Positions 18,446 through 27,050 of a stretch of 64,000 nucleotides of DNA are shown here, one piece after another (position 1 is the first letter of the stretch; every line of letters begins with the position of its first letter). Below the pieces are notes generated by a model. The model made no database searches, had not been told where the DNA came from, and was given only the letters and a program-made list of their open reading frames with translations. Position numbers and translations under genes: made by a program. The stretch spans positions 248,001 through 312,000 of the forward strand of contig JADFDI010000004.1 in NCBI GenBank assembly GCA_018262985.1, written 5' to 3'. Origin of the DNA: Spirochaetota bacterium. Lineage in GTDB: Bacteria > Spirochaetota > Spirochaetia > Treponematales > UBA12059.

Positions 18446-18555
18446 GCTCCGCCGCATGGTAACCTGCGCTCGAAAGCGCGGTTTCCATGCGGTATACTTT
18501 TCCCAGAATGACGATACAGCCGCGCGGACGAAAACCGCGCTGCGGGGAGTCGAAC

Positions 18556-19683
18556 GTGAAGCGTCCCGCCCTAGTCCTTGCCGTTTCCGCCCTGGCGCTC
18601 GCCGCGCTCGCCGTGGCCGCGACGGCTCCCGCCCCGGCCCCGTTCGGCGTCATCGACTACGTCGAAGGCGCGGTCACCCTCACGCGAGCGGGCAAGGCCA
18701 TGAGCGACCCGAATTTCGGCGACGCGATCCGTCCCGACGATTTCGTCAAGACCGGCGCGGACGGCACGCTCATCATCGCCATGGACAAGACCACGGGCAT
18801 GCGCGGCACCATCACCGTGAAGCCCAAGTCGGCCGTCTACATCCGGCTCGACCCCAAGGCCGGCGCGCAGAAGACCACGCTCGAGCTCATGGCCGGGCAG
18901 ATCGCCAGCAAGGTCTCGAAGCTGGCCGGAGCGCCGAGCATGAGCGTCCAGACGGCGGTCGCCACGGCCGGCGTGCGCGGCACCGAGTACGGCGTCCTCA
19001 CCTCGGTGAACGGCTCCATCTCGGTGTTCTGCCTCGAAGGCGCCGTCTTCGTGGAGGACGAGACCGGCAAGGTCGACGTACCCGCCGGAAGAGCCGCCGA
19101 ACGGAAGGCGGGCCAGCGGCTCAAGGTGCTCCCCGTCGCCATATCGAGCGGCGAGGACTTCGCCCGCCGCTGGATCGCGGACGAGATCGAGGTGTTCAAG
19201 GGCGGCGCGGTCAAGTTCCTCGACGACTACGCGACCCGTTACGACGACCTGAAGAAGCGCTTCGACGCGGCCTTCGAGCCCATCCAGCGCAGCGCGGCCC
19301 TCAAAAAGTGGATGGACGAGGATCGGAGCGGCGCGGCGGTCAACCCGCGCTCGGCCGCGACCATGCGCGAGAAGAAGGAAGTCGACGGCCCCATCCTCGA
19401 GGCCCGCAAGGCCTTGTTCATGTTCGAGCGCATCTACTACCGTCTCGACGAGATCGACGCCATAGTCCGCGGCACCAGCCTCGAGCGCGAGCTGATCCGG
19501 CCCGGCCTGACCGTCGGCGAGTTCCTCAGGCGAATCAGGGACGAACGCGACGCGCTCGGAAAGCGCGTGGCGCTCTACCGCTACGCCGAGAAGCTCTACA
19601 ACATGCGTTCCGAGACCAGCCTCTTCGGAGATTCCGGGGGCTCCTTCTTCGGCGACGCGGATTCGTTCTTCGGCAAGCCGTAA
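18556..19683 (+). CDS. FecR-domain exported protein
   Basis: The 375-residue protein has an N-terminal signal segment (LVLAVSALALAALAVAATAP) and a FecR-type beta domain at about residues 35-165, with 'GAVTLTRAGKAM', 'GDAIRPDDFVKTGADGTLII' and 'VQTAVATAGVRGTEYGV', the latter a FecR hallmark. The remaining ~200 residues are helical and unassigned. I chose the GTG with GGGGAG seven bases upstream. An in-frame ATG at 18508 lies nine bases after a TATACT -10 element and would give a longer, leaderless form. FecR domains sense periplasmic signals or scaffold envelope complexes; no sigma factor lies next to this one. Confidence 0.8.
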   Translation: MKRPALVLAVSALALAALAVAATAPAPAPFGVIDYVEGAVTLTRAGKAMSDPNFGDAIRPDDFVKTGADGTLIIAMDKTTGMRGTITVKPKSAVYIRLDPKAGAQKTTLELMAGQIASKVSKLAGAPSMSVQTAVATAGVRGTEYGVLTSVNGSISVFCLEGAVFVEDETGKVDVPAGRAAERKAGQRLKVLPVAISSGEDFARRWIADEIEVFKGGAVKFLDDYATRYDDLKKRFDAAFEPIQRSAALKKWMDEDRSGAAVNPRSAATMREKKEVDGPILEARKALFMFERIYYRLDEIDAIVRGTSLERELIRPGLTVGEFLRRIRDERDALGKRVALYRYAEKLYNMRSETSLFGDSGGSFFGDADSFFGKP

Positions 19684-19745
19684 CCCGCGACGCTCCGTAC
19701 CAGGGACGCCGCCCGAAGCGCTTTCGCGCGAGGGCGGCGTCCTGC

Positions 19746-19751
19746 TATACT
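19746..19751 (+). promoter_or_regulatory. -10 element for leaderless UMP kinase transcript
   Basis: TATACT ends six bases before the ATG of the UMP kinase gene, so transcription should begin at the start codon. No good -35 is visible. Confidence 0.4.
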
Positions 19752-19757
19752 GGTCCC

Positions 19758-20441
19758 ATGACCAAGGTATTGTCGCTCGGCGGCTCGATAGTCGCCCCCG
19801 AAGGCCCGGACGCGGCCTTCCTCAAGTCGCTCGTCGCGCTCTGCCGGGACTGGCTCTCCGCGGACCCCGAGCGCAGGCTCGTCGTAGTGGTCGGAGGCGG
19901 CGGACCGGCCCGCGCCTGGCAAGCCGCCTACCGCGGGGCCGTCGACGCGCCCGACTCGGACGCGCAGGACTGGATCGGCATCATGGCCACCCGCCTCAAC
20001 GCCCAGCTCGTGAAAGCCGCCTTCGGCGAGCTCGCGCCCCACGAGGTGGTGCAGGATCCGACCGCCGTCTCGATCTTCACGGGAAGGGTCCTGGTGGCCG
20101 CCGGATGGAAGCCCGGCTTCTCCACGGATTACGACGCCGTGGTGCTGGCGGAGGCGTTCGGCGCCGACACCGTCGTCAACCTTTCCAACATCGCGAAAGT
20201 CCACACGGCCGATCCGCGCGTCGACCCGACGGCCAGGCCGATCGACGCCATATCGTGGAAGGATTTCCGCGCCATGGTCGGAGACGAGTGGACGCCCGGC
20301 AAGAACGTCCCGTTCGATCCCGTGGCTTCGAAGCGGGCCGAAGCCCTCGGACTCAAGGTCGTCTGCGCGGCCGGCCGCGAGCTCGGCAACCTGCGCGCCG
20401 TCCTCGACGGCGGACCCTTCGTCGGCACCACCATAGGCTGA
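19758..20441 (+). CDS. pyrH: UMP kinase, archaeal type
   Basis: The 227-residue protein is an amino-acid-kinase-fold UMP kinase that makes UDP for RNA and sugar-nucleotide synthesis. It has 'LSLGGSIVAPEGPD' at the N terminus, 'VVVVGGGGPARAWQ' near residue 38, 'DWIGIMATRLNAQLV' near 75, and 'DPRVDPTARPI' followed by 'SWKDF' further on. These features and the short length fit the archaeal-type enzyme better than the ~240-residue bacterial PyrH. The only visible -10 element sits six bases before the ATG, which predicts a leaderless mRNA. The flanking genes are convergent on the right. Confidence 0.85.
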   Translation: MTKVLSLGGSIVAPEGPDAAFLKSLVALCRDWLSADPERRLVVVVGGGGPARAWQAAYRGAVDAPDSDAQDWIGIMATRLNAQLVKAAFGELAPHEVVQDPTAVSIFTGRVLVAAGWKPGFSTDYDAVVLAEAFGADTVVNLSNIAKVHTADPRVDPTARPIDAISWKDFRAMVGDEWTPGKNVPFDPVASKRAEALGLKVVCAAGRELGNLRAVLDGGPFVGTTIG

Positions 20442-20469
20442 TTCGGGCCGGGCGCCGGACGGCGCCCGC

Positions 20470-21459
20470 TCATCGGTCGGCGCCCGTCTCCAGGCTGGCC
20501 AGCAGGGAACGCCACTTGGCGGCCTCGACGGCCTTGCCGAGCTCGTCGGCCAGCGCCGCGAGCGCTTCCAGGGCGCGCCGGGTACCTTCCCGGTTCTCGG
20601 CCGCCAACCAGACGTCGAAGGCGCGACGATACCGATCGTACGCCTCTTCCTTCCGCCCGAGCTCCTTCAGGATCGTGCCCGAGGCCTCGAGATCCGCGGC
20701 GATCCCGGAGGAGTGCTCGGCCCGCTTGTCGGCCTCCAGGGCCTTCTCCGCCCAGACCAGCGCGTCCTCGAGCAGCCCCTCCGAACGGGAGAGCCCCGCG
20801 AGCGCGTACCAGTTGGCCGCCAGCTCCGTCCAGCGCGACAGCTTCTGGTTGATGCCCTGCGCCGCCATGAAATCGGAGCGGGCCTCGGCCCTGCGTCCGA
20901 GCGCCCGCAGCACCACGGCGCGGTCGTGGAGGACGATGGCGCGGACCGCGTCGTCGCGCGCGGCGAGCGGCATGGCCTGCTCGAACAGCTCCAAGGCCCC
21001 CTCCGCCTCGCCGGAGAGCCAGCGGATCTCGCCGAGGTTCGCGAGCGCGAGCGCGCGCTGGGCGTCGGAAGCCGCGATGCGCCCGTACTCGAGCGCGTCG
21101 CGCAGCTCCGTCTCGGCCCGTTCGAGCATGCCGGCGGCGATGTAGATGCGCCCTATCGAGTTGAGGCTGGCGGCGATCCCCTCGACGTTGTCCACGGAAC
21201 GGTTCTCGCGGAGCGCCTGCTCGTGGAACGAGAGCGCCTCCTCGAGCCGCCCGCGCGCCAGGAAGGAATTCCCGAGCTCGGCGTACTCGGCCGCGCGGTT
21301 CTTGGCCTCGACCACGATGGTGTTCGTCTTCGGCGCGCTCGAGCAGGCGGCGAGGGCGACCGCGGCGAAGGCAGCGGTCCCGATCGCGCGGACGGCCGCT
21401 CGGAACTTGCGCGGAACGCGCGCGCAGCCATCCATGCCCGACGACGACGGATCGATCAT
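20470..21459 (-). CDS. TPR lipoprotein at end of Mla-type operon
   Basis: The 329-residue protein starts with a basic segment, a hydrophobic helix and the lipobox 'LAAC' near residue 36, so it is probably a lipid-anchored periplasmic protein. The remainder is a run of about seven TPR-like helical hairpins, with motifs such as 'GNSFLARGRLEEALSFHEQAL' and 'LGRKEEAYDRYRRAF'. It overlaps the mlaD-like stop by 4 bp (ATGA), making it the last gene of the six-gene operon. A role as a scaffold or partner for lipid transport is suggested by context only. Confidence 0.82.
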   Translation of the reverse strand: MIDPSSSGMDGCARVPRKFRAAVRAIGTAAFAAVALAACSSAPKTNTIVVEAKNRAAEYAELGNSFLARGRLEEALSFHEQALRENRSVDNVEGIAASLNSIGRIYIAAGMLERAETELRDALEYGRIAASDAQRALALANLGEIRWLSGEAEGALELFEQAMPLAARDDAVRAIVLHDRAVVLRALGRRAEARSDFMAAQGINQKLSRWTELAANWYALAGLSRSEGLLEDALVWAEKALEADKRAEHSSGIAADLEASGTILKELGRKEEAYDRYRRAFDVWLAAENREGTRRALEALAALADELGKAVEAAKWRSLLASLETGADR

Positions 21460-22532
21460 TCGAAGGCTCCTTCGCGCATGCTCGAGTAGAGCGAATCCTG
21501 CTCCTCGCGCTCGGTGATGCCGCCCTTGAGCAGCGGGTTGTTCTTGAGGCCCTCGAGCACGTCCTGCGCCGAGACGAGCGCGGTCTTTCCCTCCTCGAGC
21601 ACTACGGCCAGCTTCGGCATCTCGGCGGACAGCGACGCGGATATTTCGCGGAGCGAGCGCACCGAGCGCTCCGCCTCGGCGAGCATGGTCATGACGCGAT
21701 TGTAGAGGGCGTTCTTGTCGTCGAGGAAGGTCGCGATCGAGCCCTTCGGGTCCAGCAGCTTCGGCACGAGGCCGGTCGGATCCGCGAAGGCAGCCGACAT
21801 GGTCTCGATGTTGTCCGCGATGGCGTTCGCCGAGTCGAGCAGGGCCACGGCCGAGCCGCGGGCCTCGACCACCATTTCGTTGATCCCGTCGAGGGTCGGC
21901 GGCAGGCGGGCGACGGCGGCGGAGGCGTCTGAGATGATGGCGCCGAGCGGGCCTTCGCTCTGGCCCGCCAAGGCCCGGTTGAGCTCGGTGAGCGTGCGGT
22001 TGAGCGTGGTCACCGTCTTCGAGGTCGACTCGAGCAGCGGGTTCACGTTCGAGAGCAGGCGCGTGATCGTGTCGTCCTTCGGCGGAATGTCGACGAGTTC
22101 GAGCTCGATGAGGGCCTGCCCTTCCGTCGAGTCCGCGGTCGGCACGAAGGACTCCTCGGGCAGCGGCTCGGGGCTCCGGCCGGCGTGCAGGAGCAGCTGG
22201 CTGCCGAGCCCGATCGGCGAAGTGACGAGCTCGAGCAGCGAGTGCGTCCGCATGAGGTGGTTGTAGGAGTCCTGGATCGAGAACTCGGCGTCCACCGAGC
22301 CGCCCTCGTTCAGCGAGACCCTCCGAATGGTGCCGACCTGGAAGCCCTTGTGGAGGATGGCGGTGCCGGGTTGCACGGAGCCCGCGGTCGGGAACTGGGC
22401 GAAGTAGGTGTAGTTCTTCGAGAACCAGCGTTGGTTCGCCCCCATGAGGATGAGGACCCCCACCAGCAGGACGAAGGCCAGCAGGGTGAAGACCCCGACG
22501 ATCCGGTCGGCGTGCCGCATCCTGAATTTCAT
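21456..22532 (-). CDS. mlaD: MCE/MlaD-domain lipid-transport protein
   Basis: The 358-residue protein has one N-terminal membrane anchor (IVGVFTLLAFVLLVGVLILMG) and an MCE/MlaD domain at about residues 40-145, with 'FPTAGSVQPGTAILHKGFQVGTI' and 'PIGLGSQLLLH'. A long helical tail follows. MlaD-type proteins bind phospholipids in the periplasm and form rings on the MlaEF transporter. It overlaps the ATPase gene upstream and the TPR gene downstream by 4 bp each. The substrate, probably phospholipid, is inferred from the family. Confidence 0.88.
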   Translation of the reverse strand: MKFRMRHADRIVGVFTLLAFVLLVGVLILMGANQRWFSKNYTYFAQFPTAGSVQPGTAILHKGFQVGTIRRVSLNEGGSVDAEFSIQDSYNHLMRTHSLLELVTSPIGLGSQLLLHAGRSPEPLPEESFVPTADSTEGQALIELELVDIPPKDDTITRLLSNVNPLLESTSKTVTTLNRTLTELNRALAGQSEGPLGAIISDASAAVARLPPTLDGINEMVVEARGSAVALLDSANAIADNIETMSAAFADPTGLVPKLLDPKGSIATFLDDKNALYNRVMTMLAEAERSVRSLREISASLSAEMPKLAVVLEEGKTALVSAQDVLEGLKNNPLLKGGITEREEQDSLYSSMREGAFE

Positions 22533-23332
22533 CGTTTCTCCTCGATTTCGTCGAGCCGGTCACGCTCGGCGTAGCGCTTGAGGCGGGCGACCACCGATCG
22601 CGCCGCGGTCCCGAGGCCTTCGGCCGCCAGCGCGACGTTCATCGGCGCGTCGCAGGTCACGCGACCGTCCGCCACGACCACCAGCCGCAGCGCGAAGCGC
22701 CGCACGAACCCCGAGTTGTTGGTCACCGCCACGATCGTAACGCCCTTGCGCACTAGCTTGTCTACGACGGCGTAGAGCCGGTCGCGCGCGTCCTCGTCCA
22801 GGTGCCCCGTCGGGTCGTCCAGGAACACGAGCTCCGGCTCGAGCACGAGGGCCCGCGCGATCGAGACGATCTTGCGTTCGCCCATCGACAGGGTGGCCGG
22901 CCGGACCCCGGGGGAATCGGTGAAGCCGAGGGTCTTGAGGAGGGTCACCGCGCGCGAGGCAATCTCGGATTCCGTGAGGTGGGGCCGGTGGATGCGCAGG
23001 GGCAGCGCGAGGTTGTTGAGCACGGTCTGGTTCTCCCAGAGCGCCCCGTCCTGGAAGCCGAAGCCCGCCCGGCTCCGGAAGTCCAGCTCCTCGCGCTGTC
23101 CGAGCGCGGCTATGTCCCTTCCGTTGAAATAGGCGTGCCCCGATCCCGCGGGTTCGAGGCCGGCCGCCACCTTGAGCAGGGTGCTCTTGCCCGAGCCGGA
23201 AGGCCCCATGACCGCGACCCGGTCGCCGCGCTCGACCTTCAGCGAGACGTCCTCGAGGATCTCGGAGCCGCCGCTGGAGGCGCTGATGCCGCGGAGCTCC
23301 AGCAAAGGGGCGGATGGGGTTTCCGGGCTCAT
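22529..23332 (-). CDS. mlaF: ABC transporter ATPase, MlaF-like
   Basis: The 267-residue ATPase has Walker A 'GPSGSGKST' near residue 45, Walker B 'LVFLDDP' near 170, and an unusual signature 'LSMGERK' in place of LSGGQ. The Q-loop region is 'FGFQDGALWENQTV', typical of MlaF-type ATPases. It should power lipid movement through the MlaE-like permease encoded just upstream. Both junctions overlap by 4 bp. Methionine in the signature motif is a departure worth noting, though MlaF families do vary at that site. Confidence 0.88.
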   Translation of the reverse strand: MSPETPSAPLLELRGISASSGGSEILEDVSLKVERGDRVAVMGPSGSGKSTLLKVAAGLEPAGSGHAYFNGRDIAALGQREELDFRSRAGFGFQDGALWENQTVLNNLALPLRIHRPHLTESEIASRAVTLLKTLGFTDSPGVRPATLSMGERKIVSIARALVLEPELVFLDDPTGHLDEDARDRLYAVVDKLVRKGVTIVAVTNNSGFVRRFALRLVVVADGRVTCDAPMNVALAAEGLGTAARSVVARLKRYAERDRLDEIEEKR

Positions 23333-24105
23333 GCGTACTGCGCCAGGGTTATAAGGACGTCGGCGAAGATGCAGAGGACGAAGCTCTGCCCGACGGCCCG
23401 GATGCCCGCCACGGGAATCTCGGTGCTGGCGCGGCCGACCGAGAAACCCTGGTAGCTCGCCACGGTGGAGACGATGACGCCGAACACCAGGCTCTTGGCC
23501 ATGCCGGAGAGGATGTCGCCGGGCGCCAGGGCGGCGAGCAGCGACTGGAAGTATTCGGCGAAGGCGATCGGCTTGATGAGCTGCACCACCAGGAAGGATC
23601 CGAGCAACCCGAAGAGGTTGAAATAGATGGACAGGAGGACCAGCGAGGAAACCATGCCGAGCACGCGGGGCACCACGAGGAACGAGATCGGGTCGACGCC
23701 GACGGAGATGTAGGCCTCGATCTCGTGGCCGACCACCATGCCCGCGAGCTCGGTCGCGATGGCCGTCCCGGAGCGCGCGATGACGATGAAGGCGGTCAGG
23801 AGCGGGCCGAGCTCCTTCGTGATGACGATGACCATGATGTCGTACATGAGCCGCGACTGCCCGAACTGCGGAAGGAGCGACGAGCCGATGACGATGATGG
23901 CGGCGCCGATGGCCATGGCCATGACCGCGTTGACGAGCAGCGCCTCCACGCCCGTGAAGAGAATCTGGAACACGAGCACCTTGTAGCCGACCTGCCGCCT
24001 GCGGAAGAAACGCAGCGAACGGTCGACCACCCGCCCGAAGAAGGCGAGGGCGTAGAGGAAGCTCGAGGCCTTTTCGCGTACGGACGCGCCGATTCTCTCG
24101 ATCAT
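23329..24105 (-). CDS. mlaE: MlaE-like ABC transporter permease
   Basis: The 258-residue inner-membrane protein carries the MlaE/YrbE hallmark 'ELGPLLTAFIVIARSGTAIATELA' near residue 100, and about five membrane segments up to 'FVLCIFADVLITLAQYA' at the C terminus. It is the permease for the adjacent MlaF and MlaD proteins. I chose the ATG at 24105 because it overlaps the upstream stop by 4 bp like the other junctions in the operon; longer in-frame starts run into the preceding gene. Lipid transport across the periplasm is the family role. Confidence 0.88.
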   Translation of the reverse strand: MIERIGASVREKASSFLYALAFFGRVVDRSLRFFRRRQVGYKVLVFQILFTGVEALLVNAVMAMAIGAAIIVIGSSLLPQFGQSRLMYDIMVIVITKELGPLLTAFIVIARSGTAIATELAGMVVGHEIEAYISVGVDPISFLVVPRVLGMVSSLVLLSIYFNLFGLLGSFLVVQLIKPIAFAEYFQSLLAALAPGDILSGMAKSLVFGVIVSTVASYQGFSVGRASTEIPVAGIRAVGQSFVLCIFADVLITLAQYA

Positions 24106-24734
24106 GTCGGGGACTGCCTTGAAGCAGTATCGGTCGAAAAACGGACGCGCGCAACTTCGGGCGCTTCGCCTTCCCGTTCGGCCCGGAACGCGCGGTCGAC
24201 GCGGACGAACAATGCGGTCGAACGCCGGGCGCTTCCGGCGCGCCGCGGCGCTTCGTAGGGCCGCCCGTCCAGCCAGCGCCTCCAACGCCCCGGAACGAGC
24301 CCCGCGGGGGCGACGGCGCGGTGCAGGGCCCGCCAGAGTCCGTTAAGGTCCGCGAAGCGCGCGAGCTCCTCCGTTCCCGCCGCCGCGTCGCAGGCCCCGC
24401 GCACCAGCGGATCGCGGGCGAAGCGCGCGAGGTCTAGCTCGACGCGGCACCACAGCGCGAGCGGGACCGCGTCGAGCGCGGAACGCGCGCGTCCTTCCCC
24501 GTCGAGTCCGCTGAGCTCCGAATCCATCCGGACCACCGTTTCCGCGAGCGCTTCGATCGGATCCCACGTGAAGCCGCCGAAGGCGTAGGGCTCGAGGACG
24601 CGGCTCTGGAGGACGGCGGAGCGCGTCGCGGTCCCGCCGCCGGAAGCCTCGTCCTCCCGGGTCCGATCGGAGCGGACTTCGAGCCGGAATCCGCGGCGCG
24701 GATCCAGGATGAACGCCAGTACGGGCGGGCTCAT
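24102..24734 (-). CDS. unknown protein within Mla-type operon
   Basis: The 210-residue protein is not a family I recognise. It is Arg- and Ala-rich and cytoplasmic by lack of a signal or membrane segment. The N-terminal segment 'VLAFILDPRRGFRLEVRSD' and a middle helical part (WDPIEALAETVVRMDSELSG) suggest a compact alpha/beta fold. It overlaps the CNB-domain gene upstream and the mlaE gene downstream by 4 bp each, so it is made with the transporter. A regulatory or assembly role is inference from position. Confidence 0.72.
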   Translation of the reverse strand: MSPPVLAFILDPRRGFRLEVRSDRTREDEASGGGTATRSAVLQSRVLEPYAFGGFTWDPIEALAETVVRMDSELSGLDGEGRARSALDAVPLALWCRVELDLARFARDPLVRGACDAAAGTEELARFADLNGLWRALHRAVAPAGLVPGRWRRWLDGRPYEAPRRAGSARRSTALFVRVDRAFRAEREGEAPEVARVRFSTDTASRQSPT

Positions 24735-26854
24735 CGAGCCATCCCCCCTTCCAGCTCTTCGCGCCCCGACGCAGCGGCGCGCGTTCCTTCGGCTCCGGCC
24801 GGGTCCGTCAGTATGCGCGTGAGCACCTCGCGGGTGATGGCGTAGAGCGGCGGCAAGCCCTCGAGCGGTCCCATGCGGGCCGCCAGGGTGGATCCGCGGT
24901 CGAGGGGCGCGTCCGAAACGTAATAGTAGAAGCGCTGCGCAACGTCCGGCCGGAGCACGCCCAGCTGGGCGCCTTCGGTCAAGGCCCGGAGGTACCAGAT
25001 GCCCTCCATCTCGAGCCCGACGCATTCCCAGAGCCGGCGGTAGAAGTTCAGCATCATGCGGTTCTGGAGCAGCGTGCCGGCCACCGTGAGCAAGGGACCG
25101 GATACCACGCGCCGGCCGGGCAGCGCGGCGCGGAGCGCGGCCTGCGATTCGGACGGGTTCCACGCGATCGGCATGAAGGCGTCGCCGCGCTGCTCGACGA
25201 AGGCGGTCGGCAGAATGACGTCGCCCCGGCCCGCCGCGAGGCCGCCGGCCTTTCCGAGCACGTTGACGCTCCGCACGTTGCGCCCGAAGAGCATGAGGAG
25301 GTTCTTCATGATCTCCTCCGCCTGCTCGCCGAACGCGTAATCCACGTTGACCACGATCCGGCGCGCCCGCCCCGGCCCTCCGTCCCGCACCAGCGAGTCG
25401 ATCGCCGCGCCGCGAAGCTTCTCCAGGTCGATGATCTGGGCCTGGATGCCCGTGGTCACCGATTCGCTCGCCCGCTCGATGCCGTAGCGCGCCTCATAAC
25501 GCGCCAATTCGGCGGGCGCGCCGCGCTCGGTCTCGAACCAGCGCCGCGCCAGGTGGTAGACCTCGTCCTCCGGCGCGGTCCAGCCATCCGTGCGCAGGCC
25601 GGAGCGATCCGCCCAGGCGAGGATGTCGGCGCGCCGTTCGCGGAAGTAGGGGTTGAGGCAGTTGGAGACCGAGTGCGTGTTGGAGCTGACGATATGGACT
25701 TCCCAATCCTCGGGAAAATCCGCCGGCGCGACGCCGAGCAGGCTGGCAGCCGCGGCGCCGATGCGCGCGGTCCAGAGCTCGGAAAGCCTGCCGTTGTAGT
25801 TGTTGACCTGTTTCCGCACGTCCACCGAGTAGACCTGCCTGTGGAAGGCGATCTCGCGGATACGGTCGACCGTGCCCCGCGGCCAGATCGCGGCCAGCTT
25901 CCGTCGTTCCTCCGCGTCGAACGGCAGGGTGGCCAGGAAGGTATCGTCCGATACCCGGCCCTCGCCGTCGAGCCGCGCGTGGTTCGAGAGCGCCAGGATC
26001 AGGTCGGGATGGTTCAGCCGGTAGCGGATCTTCCGGGTCTCCACCGCGTAGAGGCAGAGGCAGGTGACGAAATCGAGCAGGTCCGAAAGGCCGGTGCGGA
26101 CCAGCGCCATGTCCTTGCCGCCGAGCATCTCGTAGACGAAGCGGCGCCTCGCCTCGGTCGGCACCGCCGGGAAGAGCAGCTCCGGGCTCGCGTAGACCAC
26201 GGGAAGGTTGTCGGTCAACAGGAACAGGAAGGTCCTCGAGACGTTGTCGGGAAGCCGCCGCGCCGCGTAGAGCAAGGCGTCCCAGTCTATTTGGCCCTCG
26301 TCGCCCGCGTGCGCGTGGATGGCCGGCTCGAGCTTCTTGTACAGCTCCATGAAACGGCGGATCTCGATATGGCCGAGCGCGGCCGCCCGCTGCAGCTCGG
26401 CCAGGAAGTGGTCGAACGCGTCGAAGATGCCTTGGCCGTCGCGTAGCTTGGCGCCGAGGGCTTGCGCGAAGGCGCGGGATCCCGCGGCCAGCGCGAGGAA
26501 GCGCGCGCCGTCCACGACGAGGCACGCCGAAGGCTCGAGGGCCCGGGCCGTCCACTTCCGCGGAAGATCGAAGATGGAGGATCGCTCGCCGAACAGCGAG
26601 CCCGGCTCGATGACGTTGACGCGGAACGGCGGCGAGCGTCCGGTGTCGAGCGATTCGACCGAGCCCTCCAGCAGCACAAAGGCCTCGGCGCCCGCGTCGC
26701 CGAGGCGGAACAGGTCCTCTCCCGCCTCGAGCCGTACCAGGGCCGCCTCCGCCGCGAGCGTCCTCCGCTCGACGCTCGGAAGGAAGCGGAACGGCACCGC
26801 CTCGCCGAGTCGCTTTTCGGCGAGCGCTCGCAGATCCCCGTCACTCATGTTCAT
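24731..26854 (-). CDS. cyclic-nucleotide-binding-domain protein with phosphorylase-like C-terminal region
   Basis: The 707-residue protein begins with a CNB domain (residues ~20-140: 'VRLEAGEDLFRLGDAGAEAFVLLEGSVE', 'IEPGSLFGERSSIF'). A long helical middle follows (~150-460). The last ~230 residues contain 'RRIVVNVDYAFGEQA', 'RNVRSVNVLGKAGGL' and 'CVGLEMEGIWYLRAL', which resemble the core and the catalytic-acid segment of purine-nucleoside phosphorylases. That resemblance is mine and untested. It is the first gene of the Mla-type operon and overlaps the next by 4 bp. A TAGACT -10 lies 24 nt before the ATG. It may couple a nucleotide signal to lipid transport; this is inference. An ATG two codons later is an alternative start. 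Confidence 0.75.
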   Translation of the reverse strand: MNMSDGDLRALAEKRLGEAVPFRFLPSVERRTLAAEAALVRLEAGEDLFRLGDAGAEAFVLLEGSVESLDTGRSPPFRVNVIEPGSLFGERSSIFDLPRKWTARALEPSACLVVDGARFLALAAGSRAFAQALGAKLRDGQGIFDAFDHFLAELQRAAALGHIEIRRFMELYKKLEPAIHAHAGDEGQIDWDALLYAARRLPDNVSRTFLFLLTDNLPVVYASPELLFPAVPTEARRRFVYEMLGGKDMALVRTGLSDLLDFVTCLCLYAVETRKIRYRLNHPDLILALSNHARLDGEGRVSDDTFLATLPFDAEERRKLAAIWPRGTVDRIREIAFHRQVYSVDVRKQVNNYNGRLSELWTARIGAAAASLLGVAPADFPEDWEVHIVSSNTHSVSNCLNPYFRERRADILAWADRSGLRTDGWTAPEDEVYHLARRWFETERGAPAELARYEARYGIERASESVTTGIQAQIIDLEKLRGAAIDSLVRDGGPGRARRIVVNVDYAFGEQAEEIMKNLLMLFGRNVRSVNVLGKAGGLAAGRGDVILPTAFVEQRGDAFMPIAWNPSESQAALRAALPGRRVVSGPLLTVAGTLLQNRMMLNFYRRLWECVGLEMEGIWYLRALTEGAQLGVLRPDVAQRFYYYVSDAPLDRGSTLAARMGPLEGLPPLYAITREVLTRILTDPAGAEGTRAAASGREELEGGMAR

Positions 26855-27050
26855 GGCGCAACTCCAGGCGGTCCTTCGAGTCTACCGCGGCGTCCCGACG
26901 CGCGTCGGACGCGTCGCGGAATCCGTGTCCGCGATCCGCGCGGTATTGTATAGTGTAGCGTCGGCGGGCGCGACGCGGACCATAAACCGGGAAGGCGGAA
27001 CGCTTCCCTGACGGATCCGCAATATCCAGCGCCCGCGCGGAGGATGAGAC

